This document shows positions 27,667 to 37,327 of a stretch of DNA of 64,000 nt, piece after piece. The notes under the pieces are model-generated. The model was not told the DNA's origin, did not search any database, and saw nothing but the letters and a program-made list of their open reading frames with translations. How positions within the stretch are numbered: the stretch's first letter is position 1; every line of letters begins with the position of its first letter. Source of the stretch: Erwinia sorbitola (lineage in GTDB: Bacteria; Pseudomonadota; Gammaproteobacteria; Enterobacterales; Enterobacteriaceae); assembly GCF_009738185.1 (NCBI RefSeq), contig NZ_CP046509.1, positions 2,607,501 through 2,671,500 of the forward strand. The letters run 5' to 3'. The position numbers and the translations under genes were made by a program.

Positions 27667-27854
27667 GTTGCACTCCATCACATTTCGCCCGGTTGCACCC
27701 GCACAACATCCTCATTAAACCCAGGGTTTACGGCACTCTGTAAACCTGGCGAGATTCTTGCAGCAATATCCATGCCGCTTTTTGTGCGTTAACAAAAAGC
27801 CAGTTTTAAAGTTTGAGGATAGGGTCACATTTAACGAGGTTGCACAAAGTTGCA
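27667..27854. promoter_or_regulatory. put control region: GTTGCA operators for PutA
   Basis: Four exact GTTGCA boxes lie at 27667-27672, 27692-27697, 27839-27844 and 27849-27854; the last is part of a palindromic GTTGCAAC. The same hexamer is the published PutA ribbon-helix-helix target in the E. coli put intergenic region. The arrangement of two pairs fits repression of both putP and putA. The remainder of the 27472-27911 gap has no gene. Confidence 0.75.
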
Positions 27855-27911
27855 ACATCAGTGATATTGCACCCTATCATTTGTTATCCACTGATTCAGG
27901 AGCTGTAAGGC

Positions 27912-30900
27912 ATGGGCACAACTACCATGGGCGTGAAACTGGACGATGCCACGCGTGACCGGATTAAACAGGCCGCACTGCAAATTGACCGCACCCCGCA
28001 CTGGCTGATCAAGCAGGCTATTTTCAACTATCTGCACCAGATTGAGCAAGGTACTGCATTGCCTGAACTTCCAACCGGCAGCACCCCGGTTGAAACTGAG
28101 GAACGCCCGCCGGAGGAGACGCATCAGCCCTTCCTCGACTTCGCCGAGCAGATTCTGCCACAGTCGGTCGCCCGTGCCGCCATTACCTCCGCCTGGCGTC
28201 GTCCTGAAACGGAAGCGGTGCCGATGCTGCTGGAGCAGGCGCGTTTACCACAGCCGCTGGCAGAGTCCACCCACCGTATGGCATACCAGCTGGCGGACAA
28301 GCTGCGGCACCAGAAAGGTGCAGGCGGACGCGCCGGAATGGTGCAGAGCCTGCTTCAGGAGTTCTCCCTCTCCTCACAGGAAGGGGTGGCGCTGATGTGC
28401 CTGGCTGAAGCGCTGCTGCGTATTCCTGATAAGCCAACCCGCGATGCGCTGATCCGCGATAAAATCAGCAACGGCAACTGGCATTCGCATCTTGGCCGCA
28501 GCCCGTCAATGTTCGTCAATGCCGCCACCTGGGGCCTGCTGTTTACCGGCCGCCTGGTCGCCACCCATAACGAAGCGAATCTTTCGCGCTCCCTGAACCG
28601 GATTATCGGTAAGAGCGGCGAGCCGTTGATCCGTAAAGGGGTCGATATGGCGATGCGCCTGATGGGTGAGCAGTTTGTTACCGGAGAAACCATCGCCGAA
28701 GCGCTGGCTAATGCCCGTAAACTGGAGGAGACGGGTTTCCGCTACTCCTACGATATGCTCGGCGAAGCCGCGCTGACGGCCCAGGATGCGAAAGCCTATC
28801 TGCTCTCGTATCAGCAGGCGATTCATGCCATCGGCAAGGCCTCAAACGGTCGCGGTATCTATGAAGGCCCGGGCATCTCGATTAAGCTCTCTGCCCTGCA
28901 CCCGCGCTACAGCCGTGCGCAGTATGAGCGGGTGATGGAGGAGCTCTACCCTATTCTGAAATCACTGACCCTGCTGGCGCGCAGCTACGACATCGGCATT
29001 AATATCGATGCCGAAGAAGCCGACCGCCTGGAGCTGTCTCTCGACCTGCTGGAAAAACTCTGCTTTGAGCCGGAGCTGGAAGGCTGGAACGGCATCGGTT
29101 TTGTTATTCAGGCCTATATGAAACGCTGCCCGATGGTGATCGACTATCTTATCGATCTGGCCCAGCGCAGCCGTCGCCGCCTGATGATCCGCCTGGTGAA
29201 AGGGGCTTACTGGGACAGCGAAATCAAACGCGCCCAGATGGACGGGCTGGAGGGATATCCGGTCTACACCCGCAAGGTATATACCGATATCTCCTACCTT
29301 GCCTGCGCTCGCAAACTGCTGGCGGTGCCAAACCTGATCTATCCGCAGTTCGCCACCCATAATGCGCACACGCTGGCGGCTATCTATCAGCTGGCAGGCA
29401 ATAACTACTATCCGGGTCAATATGAGTTCCAGTGCCTGCACGGCATGGGTGAACCGCTGTACGAACAGGTGGTGGGCAAAGTCGCGGACGGTAAGCTTAA
29501 TCGCCCCTGCCGTATTTATGCTCCGGTTGGTACTCATGAGACCCTGCTCGCCTATCTGGTGCGCCGCCTGCTGGAGAACGGTGCCAACACCTCATTTGTT
29601 AACCGTATTGCCGATGCCACCCTGCCGCTGGATGAGCTGGTCGCCGATCCGGTTTCCGCCGTGGAAGCGCTGGCGCGCAGCGAAGGGGCCGTCGGCCTGC
29701 CGCATCCAAAAATCCCTTTGCCGCGTGAGCTGTATGGCAAGCATCGCCAGAACTCCGCCGGGCTGGATCTGGCCAATGAACATCGCCTTGCTTCACTCTC
29801 CAGCGCACTGCTGAACAGCGCCAGCCAGACCTGGCAGGTGCAGCCGATAATTGATGCTCCGCTGGCAGCAGGCGAAAGCAGCCCGGTAATTAACCCGGCT
29901 GAACCAATGGATGTGGTGGGATATGTGCGCAGCGCGACTGCGGAAGAGGTCTCTGCGGCGCTGGATGCCGCTGCGGGTGTCGGGCCGATCTGGTTTGCCA
30001 CGCCGCCGCAGGAGCGTGCCGCCATCCTTGAGCGGGCGGCCATTATGATGGAAGGCCAGATGCAACGCCTGATCGGCATTCTGGTGCGTGAAGCGGGTAA
30101 AACCTTCAGTAACGCCATCGCAGAAGTCCGTGAAGCGGTAGACTTCCTGCACTATTATGCGGGCCAGGTTCGCGACGATTTCGATAATGAAACTCATCGT
30201 CCGTTAGGCCCGGTGGTCTGCATCAGCCCGTGGAATTTTCCGCTGGCGATCTTCAGCGGTCAGATTGCCGCCGCGCTGGCCGCCGGTAACAGCGTGCTGG
30301 CGAAACCCGCCGAACAGACGCCGCTGATTGCTGCCCAGGCGGTGGCGATTCTGCATGAAGCAGGTGTGCCGCAGGGCGCACTGCAACTGCTGCCAGGCGC
30401 AGGGGAAACCGTTGGCGCGCAGCTGGTGCAGGATGAACGGGTTCGCGGCGTGATGTTTACCGGCTCCACGGCCGTTGCCACCCTGCTCCAGCGCAATCTG
30501 GCCGGACGCCTTGATCCGCAGGGCCGTCCGACGCCGCTGATCGCTGAAACCGGCGGGATGAATGCGATGATCGTCGACTCATCCGCACTGACCGAGCAGG
30601 TGGTGACCGATATCGTTGCCTCCGCCTTTGACAGTGCGGGACAGCGCTGCTCTGCCCTGCGCCTGCTCTGCGTCCAGGATGATGTGGCGGAACATACCTT
30701 ACAGATGCTGCGCGGTGCGATGGCCGAATGCCGCATGGGTAATCCGGAACGCTTCTCAACCGACATTGGCCCGGTGATCGATGCCGAAGCCAAAGCGGGA
30801 ATTGAGCAGCATATTGAGTCAATGCGCAGCAAAGGCTTTAGCGTATTTCAGGCGGCACAGCCGCAGGCCCCAGGCCGCCACGAATGGCAGAGCGGTACCT

Positions 30901-31859
30901 TTGTGATGCCAACGCTGATTGAGCTGAACAAGGTTGAGGATCTGACCAAAGAGATCTTCGGCCCGGTATTGCACGTGGTGCGCTTTGCGCGCAATACCTT
31001 GCCGCAGGTGATCGATCAGATTAATGCCTCCGGCTACGGACTGACGCTGGGCGTGCATACGCGTATCGATGAGACGATTAATCAGGTGGTGCAGAAAGCC
31101 CACGTCGGCAACCTCTATGTGAACCGCAACATGGTCGGTGCAGTGGTGGGTGTGCAGCCGTTTGGCGGTGAAGGGCTGTCCGGCACCGGGCCGAAAGCCG
31201 GTGGCCCGCTCTATCTCTATCGTCTGCTGTCGCACCGTCCGGATAATGCACTCTGCGTTACCCTGAATCGTCAGGATAAAGAGCGCCCGCTGGACGCCAC
31301 GCTGCGTCCGGCGCTGCTGCTGGCGCATCAGGCTCTTACCGCCTGGGCCGCAGACCGCCCGCAGCTGGCAGCCTGCTGCGAACGCTTTGCCGAGCTGGGC
31401 CAGGGGGGCACCGTGCGTCTGCTGCCGGGCCCAACGGGGGAGCGCAATACGTTTACGCTGTTGCCGCGTGAGCAGGTACTCTGTCTGGCAGATAATGAGC
31501 AGGATGCGCTGGTGCAGCTGGCGGCGGTAACCGCCGTTGGCAGCCGTGCGCTGTGGAGTGATGACGATCTGCATCGCAGCCTGTGGCAGCAGCTGCCGGA
31601 AGCGGTACAGCAGCGCATAGCGTTTGCCGCCAGGCCGCTGGAGAGCACCACTTTTGATGCGGTGATCTATCATGGTGATGCCGATCAGCTGCGCGATCTC
31701 TGTCAGGCGGTGGCAGCCCGCAGCGGGGCGATTATATCGGTGCAGGGCTTTGCTCGCGGTGAGACCAACCTGCTGCTGGAACGCCTGCTGCTGGAGCGCT
31801 CACTCAGTGTGAATACCGCTGCGGCGGGAGGCAATGCCAGCCTGATGACCATCGGCTGA
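27912..31859 (+). CDS. putA: PutA: proline dehydrogenase, P5C dehydrogenase and put repressor
   Basis: 1315-residue trifunctional protein. Residues 1-47 are a ribbon-helix-helix DNA-binding domain (TTTMGVKLDDATRDRIK) used to repress put genes. A FAD-dependent proline dehydrogenase barrel covers about 260-560 (GYPVYTRKVYTDISYLACARKLL), and the NAD-dependent P5C dehydrogenase about 640-1120, with SAGQRCSALR holding catalytic Cys913. A C-terminal domain of about 190 residues completes the long enteric form. It oxidises proline to glutamate; when reduced it moves from DNA to the inner membrane. A strong terminator follows. Confidence 0.98.
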   Translation: MGTTTMGVKLDDATRDRIKQAALQIDRTPHWLIKQAIFNYLHQIEQGTALPELPTGSTPVETEERPPEETHQPFLDFAEQILPQSVARAAITSAWRRPETEAVPMLLEQARLPQPLAESTHRMAYQLADKLRHQKGAGGRAGMVQSLLQEFSLSSQEGVALMCLAEALLRIPDKPTRDALIRDKISNGNWHSHLGRSPSMFVNAATWGLLFTGRLVATHNEANLSRSLNRIIGKSGEPLIRKGVDMAMRLMGEQFVTGETIAEALANARKLEETGFRYSYDMLGEAALTAQDAKAYLLSYQQAIHAIGKASNGRGIYEGPGISIKLSALHPRYSRAQYERVMEELYPILKSLTLLARSYDIGINIDAEEADRLELSLDLLEKLCFEPELEGWNGIGFVIQAYMKRCPMVIDYLIDLAQRSRRRLMIRLVKGAYWDSEIKRAQMDGLEGYPVYTRKVYTDISYLACARKLLAVPNLIYPQFATHNAHTLAAIYQLAGNNYYPGQYEFQCLHGMGEPLYEQVVGKVADGKLNRPCRIYAPVGTHETLLAYLVRRLLENGANTSFVNRIADATLPLDELVADPVSAVEALARSEGAVGLPHPKIPLPRELYGKHRQNSAGLDLANEHRLASLSSALLNSASQTWQVQPIIDAPLAAGESSPVINPAEPMDVVGYVRSATAEEVSAALDAAAGVGPIWFATPPQERAAILERAAIMMEGQMQRLIGILVREAGKTFSNAIAEVREAVDFLHYYAGQVRDDFDNETHRPLGPVVCISPWNFPLAIFSGQIAAALAAGNSVLAKPAEQTPLIAAQAVAILHEAGVPQGALQLLPGAGETVGAQLVQDERVRGVMFTGSTAVATLLQRNLAGRLDPQGRPTPLIAETGGMNAMIVDSSALTEQVVTDIVASAFDSAGQRCSALRLLCVQDDVAEHTLQMLRGAMAECRMGNPERFSTDIGPVIDAEAKAGIEQHIESMRSKGFSVFQAAQPQAPGRHEWQSGTFVMPTLIELNKVEDLTKEIFGPVLHVVRFARNTLPQVIDQINASGYGLTLGVHTRIDETINQVVQKAHVGNLYVNRNMVGAVVGVQPFGGEGLSGTGPKAGGPLYLYRLLSHRPDNALCVTLNRQDKERPLDATLRPALLLAHQALTAWAADRPQLAACCERFAELGQGGTVRLLPGPTGERNTFTLLPREQVLCLADNEQDALVQLAAVTAVGSRALWSDDDLHRSLWQQLPEAVQQRIAFAARPLESTTFDAVIYHGDADQLRDLCQAVAARSGAIISVQGFARGETNLLLERLLLERSLSVNTAAAGGNASLMTIG

Positions 31860-31879
31860 TCCAGCAGGCACAGAAATAC

Positions 31880-31905
31880 GGGCGACCATAGTGGTCGCCC
31901 TTTTT
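31880..31905 (+). terminator. putA terminator
   Basis: GGGCGACCA/TGGTCGCCC stem with a TAG loop followed by TTTTT. Confidence 0.92.
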
Positions 31906-31907
31906 GA

Positions 31908-32978
31908 TTACCGGGCATCAAACTTCATACGCAGCAGTTTCGGATAGATAAACAGCGACTGTCCCCAGCCTCGATTCAGCAGTGTCCACACCGCCACGGA
32001 GCAGCCAACGCACAGCAGTACCATCAGCAGCGGGAAACCGACGGCCCACAGCAGTGAGAATGACGGGCTGGCGAACAGCTGATGACTGACGGCAAACAGG
32101 ATTGCTGACAGACCAAAGAACTCAATGAAAATGCGGTGCAGCACATAGATCTGCAATGTGTTTTTCCCCACCCAATTTAACCAGCGCATAGAAAACGTCT
32201 GATTCAGCCAGCGGCAGAAAGCAATGCAGAAAAGGATGGCCAACACGCAGAGGAACAGACTCTGTTGCAGCCCCAGCAGACTGTGTCCTGCGGCCAGCAC
32301 CGTCAGCAGCGCCCAGGGCAGCAGGTTATCGCGTCGCCACTCGCTCCAGCGAATTAGCAGCTCGCTGTAAAAAGCGCCAAACAGGAAGAAGATAAAGTAC
32401 TGTGACAGGCTCTCCGGCCCCCAGCCTGGAATAATATTGCTGACGGCGGCGTAGTTCAGCACCACAGCCACCAGCAGTATCAGCGGCTTTTGCTGCCGGA
32501 ACAGGCGGGCAAACAGGAAGAACAGCGCCAGTGCATAGAGATACCATGAGGAGCTCATTGCCAGCAGCATCAGCTTAAGAAACTGCCACGGGGAGTCAGC
32601 CCAGGCGGCGTTGATATTATCGGAGAGATGTTCACCCATAATCCCCTGCGAAACGCCGTTAATCATCAGCCACTGGATCGCGCCCCAGAGGAAATAGAGA
32701 TAAAACAGATTGGTGACGCGGCTGGTGAACACCTGTTTCCAGGGCCGGTTCAGGATGGCATTAGCCGCCAGCATTCCGGAGACAAAGAAAAATGCCGGCA
32801 TGCGTAATGGGGAAAGATGTTGATTAAAGGCCAGCCATAATTTAGCCGGTAACTGCCCGGCGGTAAGTAACGACGCGGTATCGGCATAGCCTGGCAGCAT
32901 CACGTGGTAAAGCACCACAAGTAAAATACAGCCGCCTTTCAGGGTATTTACCCAGGGGATTTCTTTTTTGGTTGTCAT
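31908..32978 (-). CDS. Acyltransferase-3 family membrane protein (copy 2, YcfT-like)
   Basis: 356 residues with about ten hydrophobic segments, inner membrane. Acyltransferase-3 proteins transfer acetyl or other acyl groups to surface or periplasmic glycans. The N-terminal segment INTLKGGCILLVVLYH carries the catalytic-type His, PLRMPAFFFVSGML contains the family Arg, and NTLQIYVLHRIFIEF is near the end. The overall pattern resembles E. coli YcfT. It is a tandem paralogue of the gene at 33110-34204, sharing for example the long FIYPKLLR / FIYPRLLR end. The acceptor is unknown. Confidence 0.85.
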   Translation of the reverse strand: MTTKKEIPWVNTLKGGCILLVVLYHVMLPGYADTASLLTAGQLPAKLWLAFNQHLSPLRMPAFFFVSGMLAANAILNRPWKQVFTSRVTNLFYLYFLWGAIQWLMINGVSQGIMGEHLSDNINAAWADSPWQFLKLMLLAMSSSWYLYALALFFLFARLFRQQKPLILLVAVVLNYAAVSNIIPGWGPESLSQYFIFFLFGAFYSELLIRWSEWRRDNLLPWALLTVLAAGHSLLGLQQSLFLCVLAILFCIAFCRWLNQTFSMRWLNWVGKNTLQIYVLHRIFIEFFGLSAILFAVSHQLFASPSFSLLWAVGFPLLMVLLCVGCSVAVWTLLNRGWGQSLFIYPKLLRMKFDAR

Positions 32979-33065
32979 GGTAATGACTCCGACAATGAGT
33001 ACTGGTGTGTGTAAAGAAAAAAACTGTCCTCCGTTACGTGCACGGTTTTTATATTTATAATTGGT

Positions 33066-33098
33066 ATAAAAAATGGCCGATATTAACTATCGGCCATT
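33066..33098 (-). terminator. Terminator between the two acyltransferase genes
   Basis: AATGGCCGATA/TATCGGCCATT 11-bp stem; on the minus strand it is followed by TTTTTTAT. It separates the two paralogues into independent transcripts. Confidence 0.85.
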
Positions 33099-33109
33099 AT
33101 TAATTGTCA

Positions 33110-34204
33110 TTAGCCGTTGTTAGTGGCTTTCTCCACCGGCTGTGGTTTTCGCAGCAGTCGCGGATAGATAAACAGTGCTTTACCCGGGCCGCGATTAAGC
33201 AGATTCCACGCCACCAGCGAAATACAGGTAGTAACCGTGACTGCCACCACCGGCAGCAACAGCGCCCAGGTCAGTGAGAAGGCCTGGCTATCAAACAGGC
33301 CGTATTTCACCGCCAGCGTCAGCATGGTCAGGCCCAGCAGTTCGATAAAGATGCGATGCAGCACGTAAATTTGCAGCGTATTACGGCCTATCCAGTTGAG
33401 CCAGGCCATATTAAAGCGGTTATTCAGCGCACGGCACAGCACAATCCCGGCCACAATTGCCACGATGCAGTAGAACGGGTTTTTCATCATCCCGGCAGCA
33501 TGATGCGCCACGCCAATCAGCACCATGGCACCGAGCAGAGCAAGGTGACGGCGCGTCAGCTGGCTTAACTCCACCAGCGTATGGCTGAAGAAAGCACCCA
33601 GCACAAAATAGACAAAGTTCTGCACTACACCGTTCGGCCCCCAGCCGGGCACCAGATGGAACTGCGTGGCATAGTTAAGCAGTATCGCTCCAACCAGCAG
33701 CAGCACCTTCTGCCGATGGAACAGCTTCGCGGCGACGAAATATCCTGCCAGCGCATAGAGATACCACAGGCTGGTCATCGACAGCGTCAACAGTTTAACG
33801 AACTCCAGCGGCGAACTGGCATAGGCCGCATTCACTGCCGTTGAGAGCTTCTGACCGATCAGATTGGCGGAAATATTGTAAATACTCGCCCACTGAATCA
33901 CACCCCAGAGAATATAGAGGTAGAGGATGTTAGTGAATTTTTTAGTAAATACCTCGTTCCAGCTCTTTTTACTGATGGCACTGGCTGCCAGTAAGCCTGA
34001 GACAAAAAAGAATGCCGGCATACGCAGCGGCGAAAGATATTTATTAAATACAACCCACATTTCAGCCGGTAGCATTCCAGCCGTAAGATACTGCAAAGAG
34101 GGAATAAAGGTGGTAATAATGGTGTGATGTAAAACCACCAATAATATGCACCCGCCCTTGAGGGTATTAATCCACAGGACTTCTTGCTTGCCAGAAACAG
34201 ACAT
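33110..34204 (-). CDS. Acyltransferase-3 family membrane protein (copy 1, YcfT-like)
   Basis: 364 residues, about ten membrane segments. Shared landmarks with the next gene are INTLKGGCILLVVLHH, LSPLRMPAFFFVSGLL, VPGWGPNG, NTLQIYVLHRIFIE and the LNRGPGKALFIYPRLLR tail, so the two arose by duplication. The ATG at 34204, preceded by AGG, gives MSVSGKQEVLWIN and matches the start of the paralogue; an ATG 21 bases upstream lacks a ribosome site. It is separated from dcyD by 257 bases, so it probably has its own promoter. Substrate unknown. Confidence 0.85.
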   Translation of the reverse strand: MSVSGKQEVLWINTLKGGCILLVVLHHTIITTFIPSLQYLTAGMLPAEMWVVFNKYLSPLRMPAFFFVSGLLAASAISKKSWNEVFTKKFTNILYLYILWGVIQWASIYNISANLIGQKLSTAVNAAYASSPLEFVKLLTLSMTSLWYLYALAGYFVAAKLFHRQKVLLLVGAILLNYATQFHLVPGWGPNGVVQNFVYFVLGAFFSHTLVELSQLTRRHLALLGAMVLIGVAHHAAGMMKNPFYCIVAIVAGIVLCRALNNRFNMAWLNWIGRNTLQIYVLHRIFIELLGLTMLTLAVKYGLFDSQAFSLTWALLLPVVAVTVTTCISLVAWNLLNRGPGKALFIYPRLLRKPQPVEKATNNG

Positions 34205-34461
34205 AATAAAACCTGATCTCATCATATTATCTCAGAAGTATCCCTTGATACTCTGCGGATCACTATGAGGATCATCCTAAATCATTCCAAATGTTTCTGG
34301 TTGTATAAAGTATAGTCAGCAATAACCACTGATTTCAGGCAGGTAGTATTTGAAATTAAGAATATCCTTAGCGAGGGCGCTTTATTTAAAAGCTGCTTCT
34401 GCTTAACTCCACGCCACTCACTGAAGCAGAAGGGCCTGATTTAAGCCCTTCTCCCCGCCTG

Positions 34462-35439
34462 TCAGCGATAGGCAAACAGCGCTGGCGCACCGCCGGTATG
34501 GATAAAGACAATCGGCCCCTCACGGCGAAAACGGTTCTGGCTGATGCCATCAATCAGCCCTGCCATTGCCTTGCCGGTGTAGACCGGGTCGAGGAAGATC
34601 CCCTCCAGACGGGCCAGCAGCTTCACCGCTTCCATGCCCTCTTCATTCGGTTCGCCGTAACGCGGTGCAAAATAGTCATCCCACAAAGTAACGGGAGCGG
34701 AACTCACCATCTCCAGCGAGCGCGCCAGCTCATGGCGGATTTTATCCACCTTTGGCAGCTGATCGGCAATTTTACGGGAAACGGTGACGCCTACCAGCTC
34801 CGTATCGGGCAGCAGATGTTCAAGCCCCACTGCAAGGCCGGCATGGGTGCCTGCGCTGCCGGAGGCCACGACCACCGCGGCAAAATCAACCACGCCTTCG
34901 CTTTGATGGGCAATCTCCTGCGCACAGTCAACGTAGCCCAGCGCTCCCAGCGCATTTGAGCCACCAACCGGAATGGTGTAAGGACGAAAGCCCTGGGCTT
35001 CCAGCAGAGTTGCCTGCTGCTCCAGCTGAACATCAGGCGCATGCAGCGCATCCACCATCACGATTTCGGTGTTCATCAGCTCCAGCAGCAGACGGTTGCC
35101 GTTATGCAGGTAGTTCTCTGCGGTAGTGCCAATGGGATTTTCCAGTAGAGCCACACACTTCAGGCCCAGCTTCGCCGCCACCGCCGCCGTCTGGCGCACG
35201 TGGTTAGACTGGATGGCACCGGCGGTCAGCAGCACGTCAGCACCGGCGCGCAGGGCATCCGCCACCAGGAACTCCAGCTTTCTGAGTTTATTACCGCCCA
35301 GCGCCACCGGCGTGACATCGTCACGTTTGATAAAGATATCACGCCCGAGATAATCGGACAGACGGGGTAAATGCTCTAAAGGCGTGGGCGAGCCCAGCAG
35401 TTCAAGGCGGGGGAAATTAGCTATGTTATGTAAAGACAA
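34462..35439 (-). CDS. dcyD: D-cysteine desulfhydrase
   Basis: 325-residue PLP enzyme of the ACC-deaminase group that degrades D-cysteine to pyruvate, sulfide and ammonia. The PLP lysine lies in ALGGNKLRKLEFL, SNHVRQTAAVAAKLG is the substrate-side segment, and SGSAGTHAGLAVG binds the cofactor phosphate. In E. coli the order is fliA-fliZ-tcyJ(fliY)-dcyD-tcyL-tcyN. Here dcyD follows fliZ, but tcyJ, tcyL and tcyN are absent from the locus. A 10-bp GAAGATGACC inverted repeat (35484-35507) lies just upstream. Confidence 0.92.
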   Translation of the reverse strand: MSLHNIANFPRLELLGSPTPLEHLPRLSDYLGRDIFIKRDDVTPVALGGNKLRKLEFLVADALRAGADVLLTAGAIQSNHVRQTAAVAAKLGLKCVALLENPIGTTAENYLHNGNRLLLELMNTEIVMVDALHAPDVQLEQQATLLEAQGFRPYTIPVGGSNALGALGYVDCAQEIAHQSEGVVDFAAVVVASGSAGTHAGLAVGLEHLLPDTELVGVTVSRKIADQLPKVDKIRHELARSLEMVSSAPVTLWDDYFAPRYGEPNEEGMEAVKLLARLEGIFLDPVYTGKAMAGLIDGISQNRFRREGPIVFIHTGGAPALFAYR

Positions 35440-35568
35440 CGCGGCCTCCAGGCAGGCTTTCAGATTATCTCTACAGTGTTGCAGAAGATGACCTGATGGT
35501 CATCTTCGAATTTCAGCATTACAACGCGAGGATTCCGCTGGTAACGGCTTCAAACCTTAGAAGAACAG

Positions 35569-36003
35569 CCAAAATAATTGAAGCCCCGGTTTGGCGCAGC
35601 AAGGCGGCAAGTTCGTGCATCCCCGGGAGCTTACATCAGGTAAGTGACTGGGGTAAACGAATGCAGCCAACGCCGCTGCGGCTTCAGGTGTGAAGCCGGA
35701 GAATAGCCAAAATAATTGGAGCCCCCTTATGGGGCCTGGTTTAGGCGCAGCAAGGCGGCAAGTTCGTGCATCCCCGGGAGCTTACATCAGGTAAGTGACT
35801 GGGGTAAACGAATGCAGCCAACGCCGCTGCGGCTTCAGGTGTGAAGCCAGAGAATAGCCAAAATAATTGGAGCCCCCTTCTTATAGGGCCTGGTTTAGGC
35901 GCAGCAAGGCGGCAAGTTCGTGCATCCCCGGGAGCTTACATCCGGTAAGTGACTGGGGTAAACGAATGCAGCCAACGCCGCTGCGGCTTCAAGGATGAAG
36001 GCT
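35569..36003. repeat. Three tandem copies of a ~140-150 bp intergenic repeat
   Basis: Copies begin with CCAAAATAATTG at 35569, 35707 and 35858. Each contains GCGCAGCAAGGCGGCAAG, then GAGCTTACATCAGGTAAGTG, ACTGGGGTAAACGAATGCAG and CCAACGCCGCTGCGGCTTCA. Copies 2 and 3 have extra bases near the start (CCCCTTATGGGGCC, CCCCCTTCTTATAGGGCC) that account for the longer period. The type looks like the short intergenic repeat common in Erwinia/Pantoea/Serratia genomes. A diverged relative lies at 38475-38600. The array fills the fliZ-dcyD gap and ends at the fliZ stop codon. Confidence 0.85.
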
Positions 36004-36005
36004 AT

Positions 36006-36509
36006 TCAGTTGCGCTGCCAGCCGAGGAACTGATCGTACTTCCGCAGCGCAATACGGTAATTGTTATTACCTGCATCTGGTAAATCATTTTCGAGACATT
36101 CATGCCAGCTTGGGCCGTTGAGGCGCTCTGCCGGGAAATTACGCGCCGATAACATGTCATCCAGACGGCGCAGGCGAACAACGTATTCGCGAATGGTACT
36201 GTGGCTCATTTCAGTCTGCTCGAACAGATACTGCTTGAATGCCATGATGTCAAAGTAAGTCGGATGAGTATTGCAATAAATGTCGCTACAAAAACGGCAC
36301 AGTGCCGTAAGCTCATTCTGTAATTTTAACCAGACCTGATCGTCGATCAGCTGATCCATCCGGGCGATGGCCTCTTTGTTAATGATTTGACCACGAAAAA
36401 CCAGTGCCATGCGATCTAGAACTTTTCCACAATGAGAACAGTTGCTCTGGCTGTGTTTGTAGTCTTTCAAATAACGGCTCAACGGCCTCATTTTAGTTTT
36501 GGATCCCAT
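36006..36509 (-). CDS. fliZ: Flagellar regulator FliZ
   Basis: 167 residues, DNA-binding regulator with a core resembling an integrase-type helical domain. The stretches RPLSRYLKDYKHSQ, FKQYLFEQTEMS and STIREYVVRLRRLD, and the C-terminal NNYRIALRKYDQF, match E. coli FliZ. In enterics FliZ opposes RpoS-dependent transcription and tunes the flagellar hierarchy. It lies 43 bases after fliA, so it is part of the fliAZ operon. The protein is about 15 residues shorter at the C-terminus than in E. coli, where the repeat array begins. Confidence 0.94.
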   Translation of the reverse strand: MGSKTKMRPLSRYLKDYKHSQSNCSHCGKVLDRMALVFRGQIINKEAIARMDQLIDDQVWLKLQNELTALCRFCSDIYCNTHPTYFDIMAFKQYLFEQTEMSHSTIREYVVRLRRLDDMLSARNFPAERLNGPSWHECLENDLPDAGNNNYRIALRKYDQFLGWQRN

Positions 36510-36552
36510 TCGAGATTCCCCGGTTGGTGTTGAGAGTGCAAAACTGACTTCG

Positions 36553-37275
36553 TCAGCGCGCTCCCGTTAACCGGGCGCGCAGGCGTTTTATCGCCTGACT
36601 GTGCAGCTGGCTGACACGGGACTCGCCCACCTCCAGCACTGCGCCAATCTCTTTCAAATTCAGCTCTTCCTGGTAATAGAGCGTCAGCACCATTTTTTCG
36701 CGATCGGGCAGTGCTTCAATCGCTTCAATGACACGCTCGCGCAGACTTCCTTCCATAAGCTGGTGCAGCGGATTGGCTTCTTCATGGCCGTCCGTCACCA
36801 GCTCTGCGCTGTCACCGTGTTCTTCACGATATTCGTCGTAGGAGAACAACTGGCTATTATTGGTGTCCAGCAAGATCTGCCGATACTCTTCCAACGACAC
36901 ATCAAGCTGTGAAGCCACTTCCTGCTCGGTGGCGGAGCGTCCTAGCGCCTGTTCCACCTGATGCATGGCCCCTGCCACTTCGCGCGCATTGCGGCGCACG
37001 CTGCGTGGTGCCCAGTCGCGGCTACGAAGTTCATCGAGCATCGCCCCCCGAATACGCTGTACGGCGTAAGTCGTGAATGCGGTGCCTTGTAGTGCGTCGT
37101 AACGCTCTACGGCATTCAGTAGCCCGATCCCACCCGCCTGTAACAGGTCATCCAGTTCCACGCTGGCTGGCAGGCGTACCTGCAAGCGCAGTGCTTCATG
37201 GCGAACCAGCGGTATGTATCGCTGCCACAGCGAATGTTTGTCCATCACGCCATCGGCGGTATATAGATCGTTCAC
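36553..37275 (-). CDS. fliA: RNA polymerase sigma-28 factor for class 3 flagellar genes
   Basis: 240 residues. Regions 2, 3 and 4 are recognisable: LWQRYIPLVRHEALRLQVRL, ELDDLLQAGGIGLLNAVERY, TFTTYAVQRIRGAMLDELR-like sequence, and the helix-turn-helix LKEIGAVLEVGESRVSQLHSQAIKRLR. It directs transcription of late flagellar and chemotaxis genes. The start is GTG as in E. coli. A sigma-28-like promoter (37301-37327) precedes it, consistent with positive autoregulation. Confidence 0.97.
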   Translation of the reverse strand: MNDLYTADGVMDKHSLWQRYIPLVRHEALRLQVRLPASVELDDLLQAGGIGLLNAVERYDALQGTAFTTYAVQRIRGAMLDELRSRDWAPRSVRRNAREVAGAMHQVEQALGRSATEQEVASQLDVSLEEYRQILLDTNNSQLFSYDEYREEHGDSAELVTDGHEEANPLHQLMEGSLRERVIEAIEALPDREKMVLTLYYQEELNLKEIGAVLEVGESRVSQLHSQAIKRLRARLTGAR

Positions 37276-37300
37276 TCTGACCTACCCTGCGTTAATTAAG

Positions 37301-37327
37301 TTATCGGCACGATTATCTGTTTCTGTA
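37301..37327 (-). promoter_or_regulatory. Sigma-28-like promoter of fliAZ
   Basis: On the minus strand: TACA, 15 bases, GCCGATAA. The -10 is a perfect match and the -35 differs from TAAA at one base. Confidence 0.7.

Noticed and set aside
27517..27792. 91-codon plus-strand open frame in the put control region
   Set aside because: It overlaps the GTTGCA operators, lacks a ribosome site and has no protein-like features.
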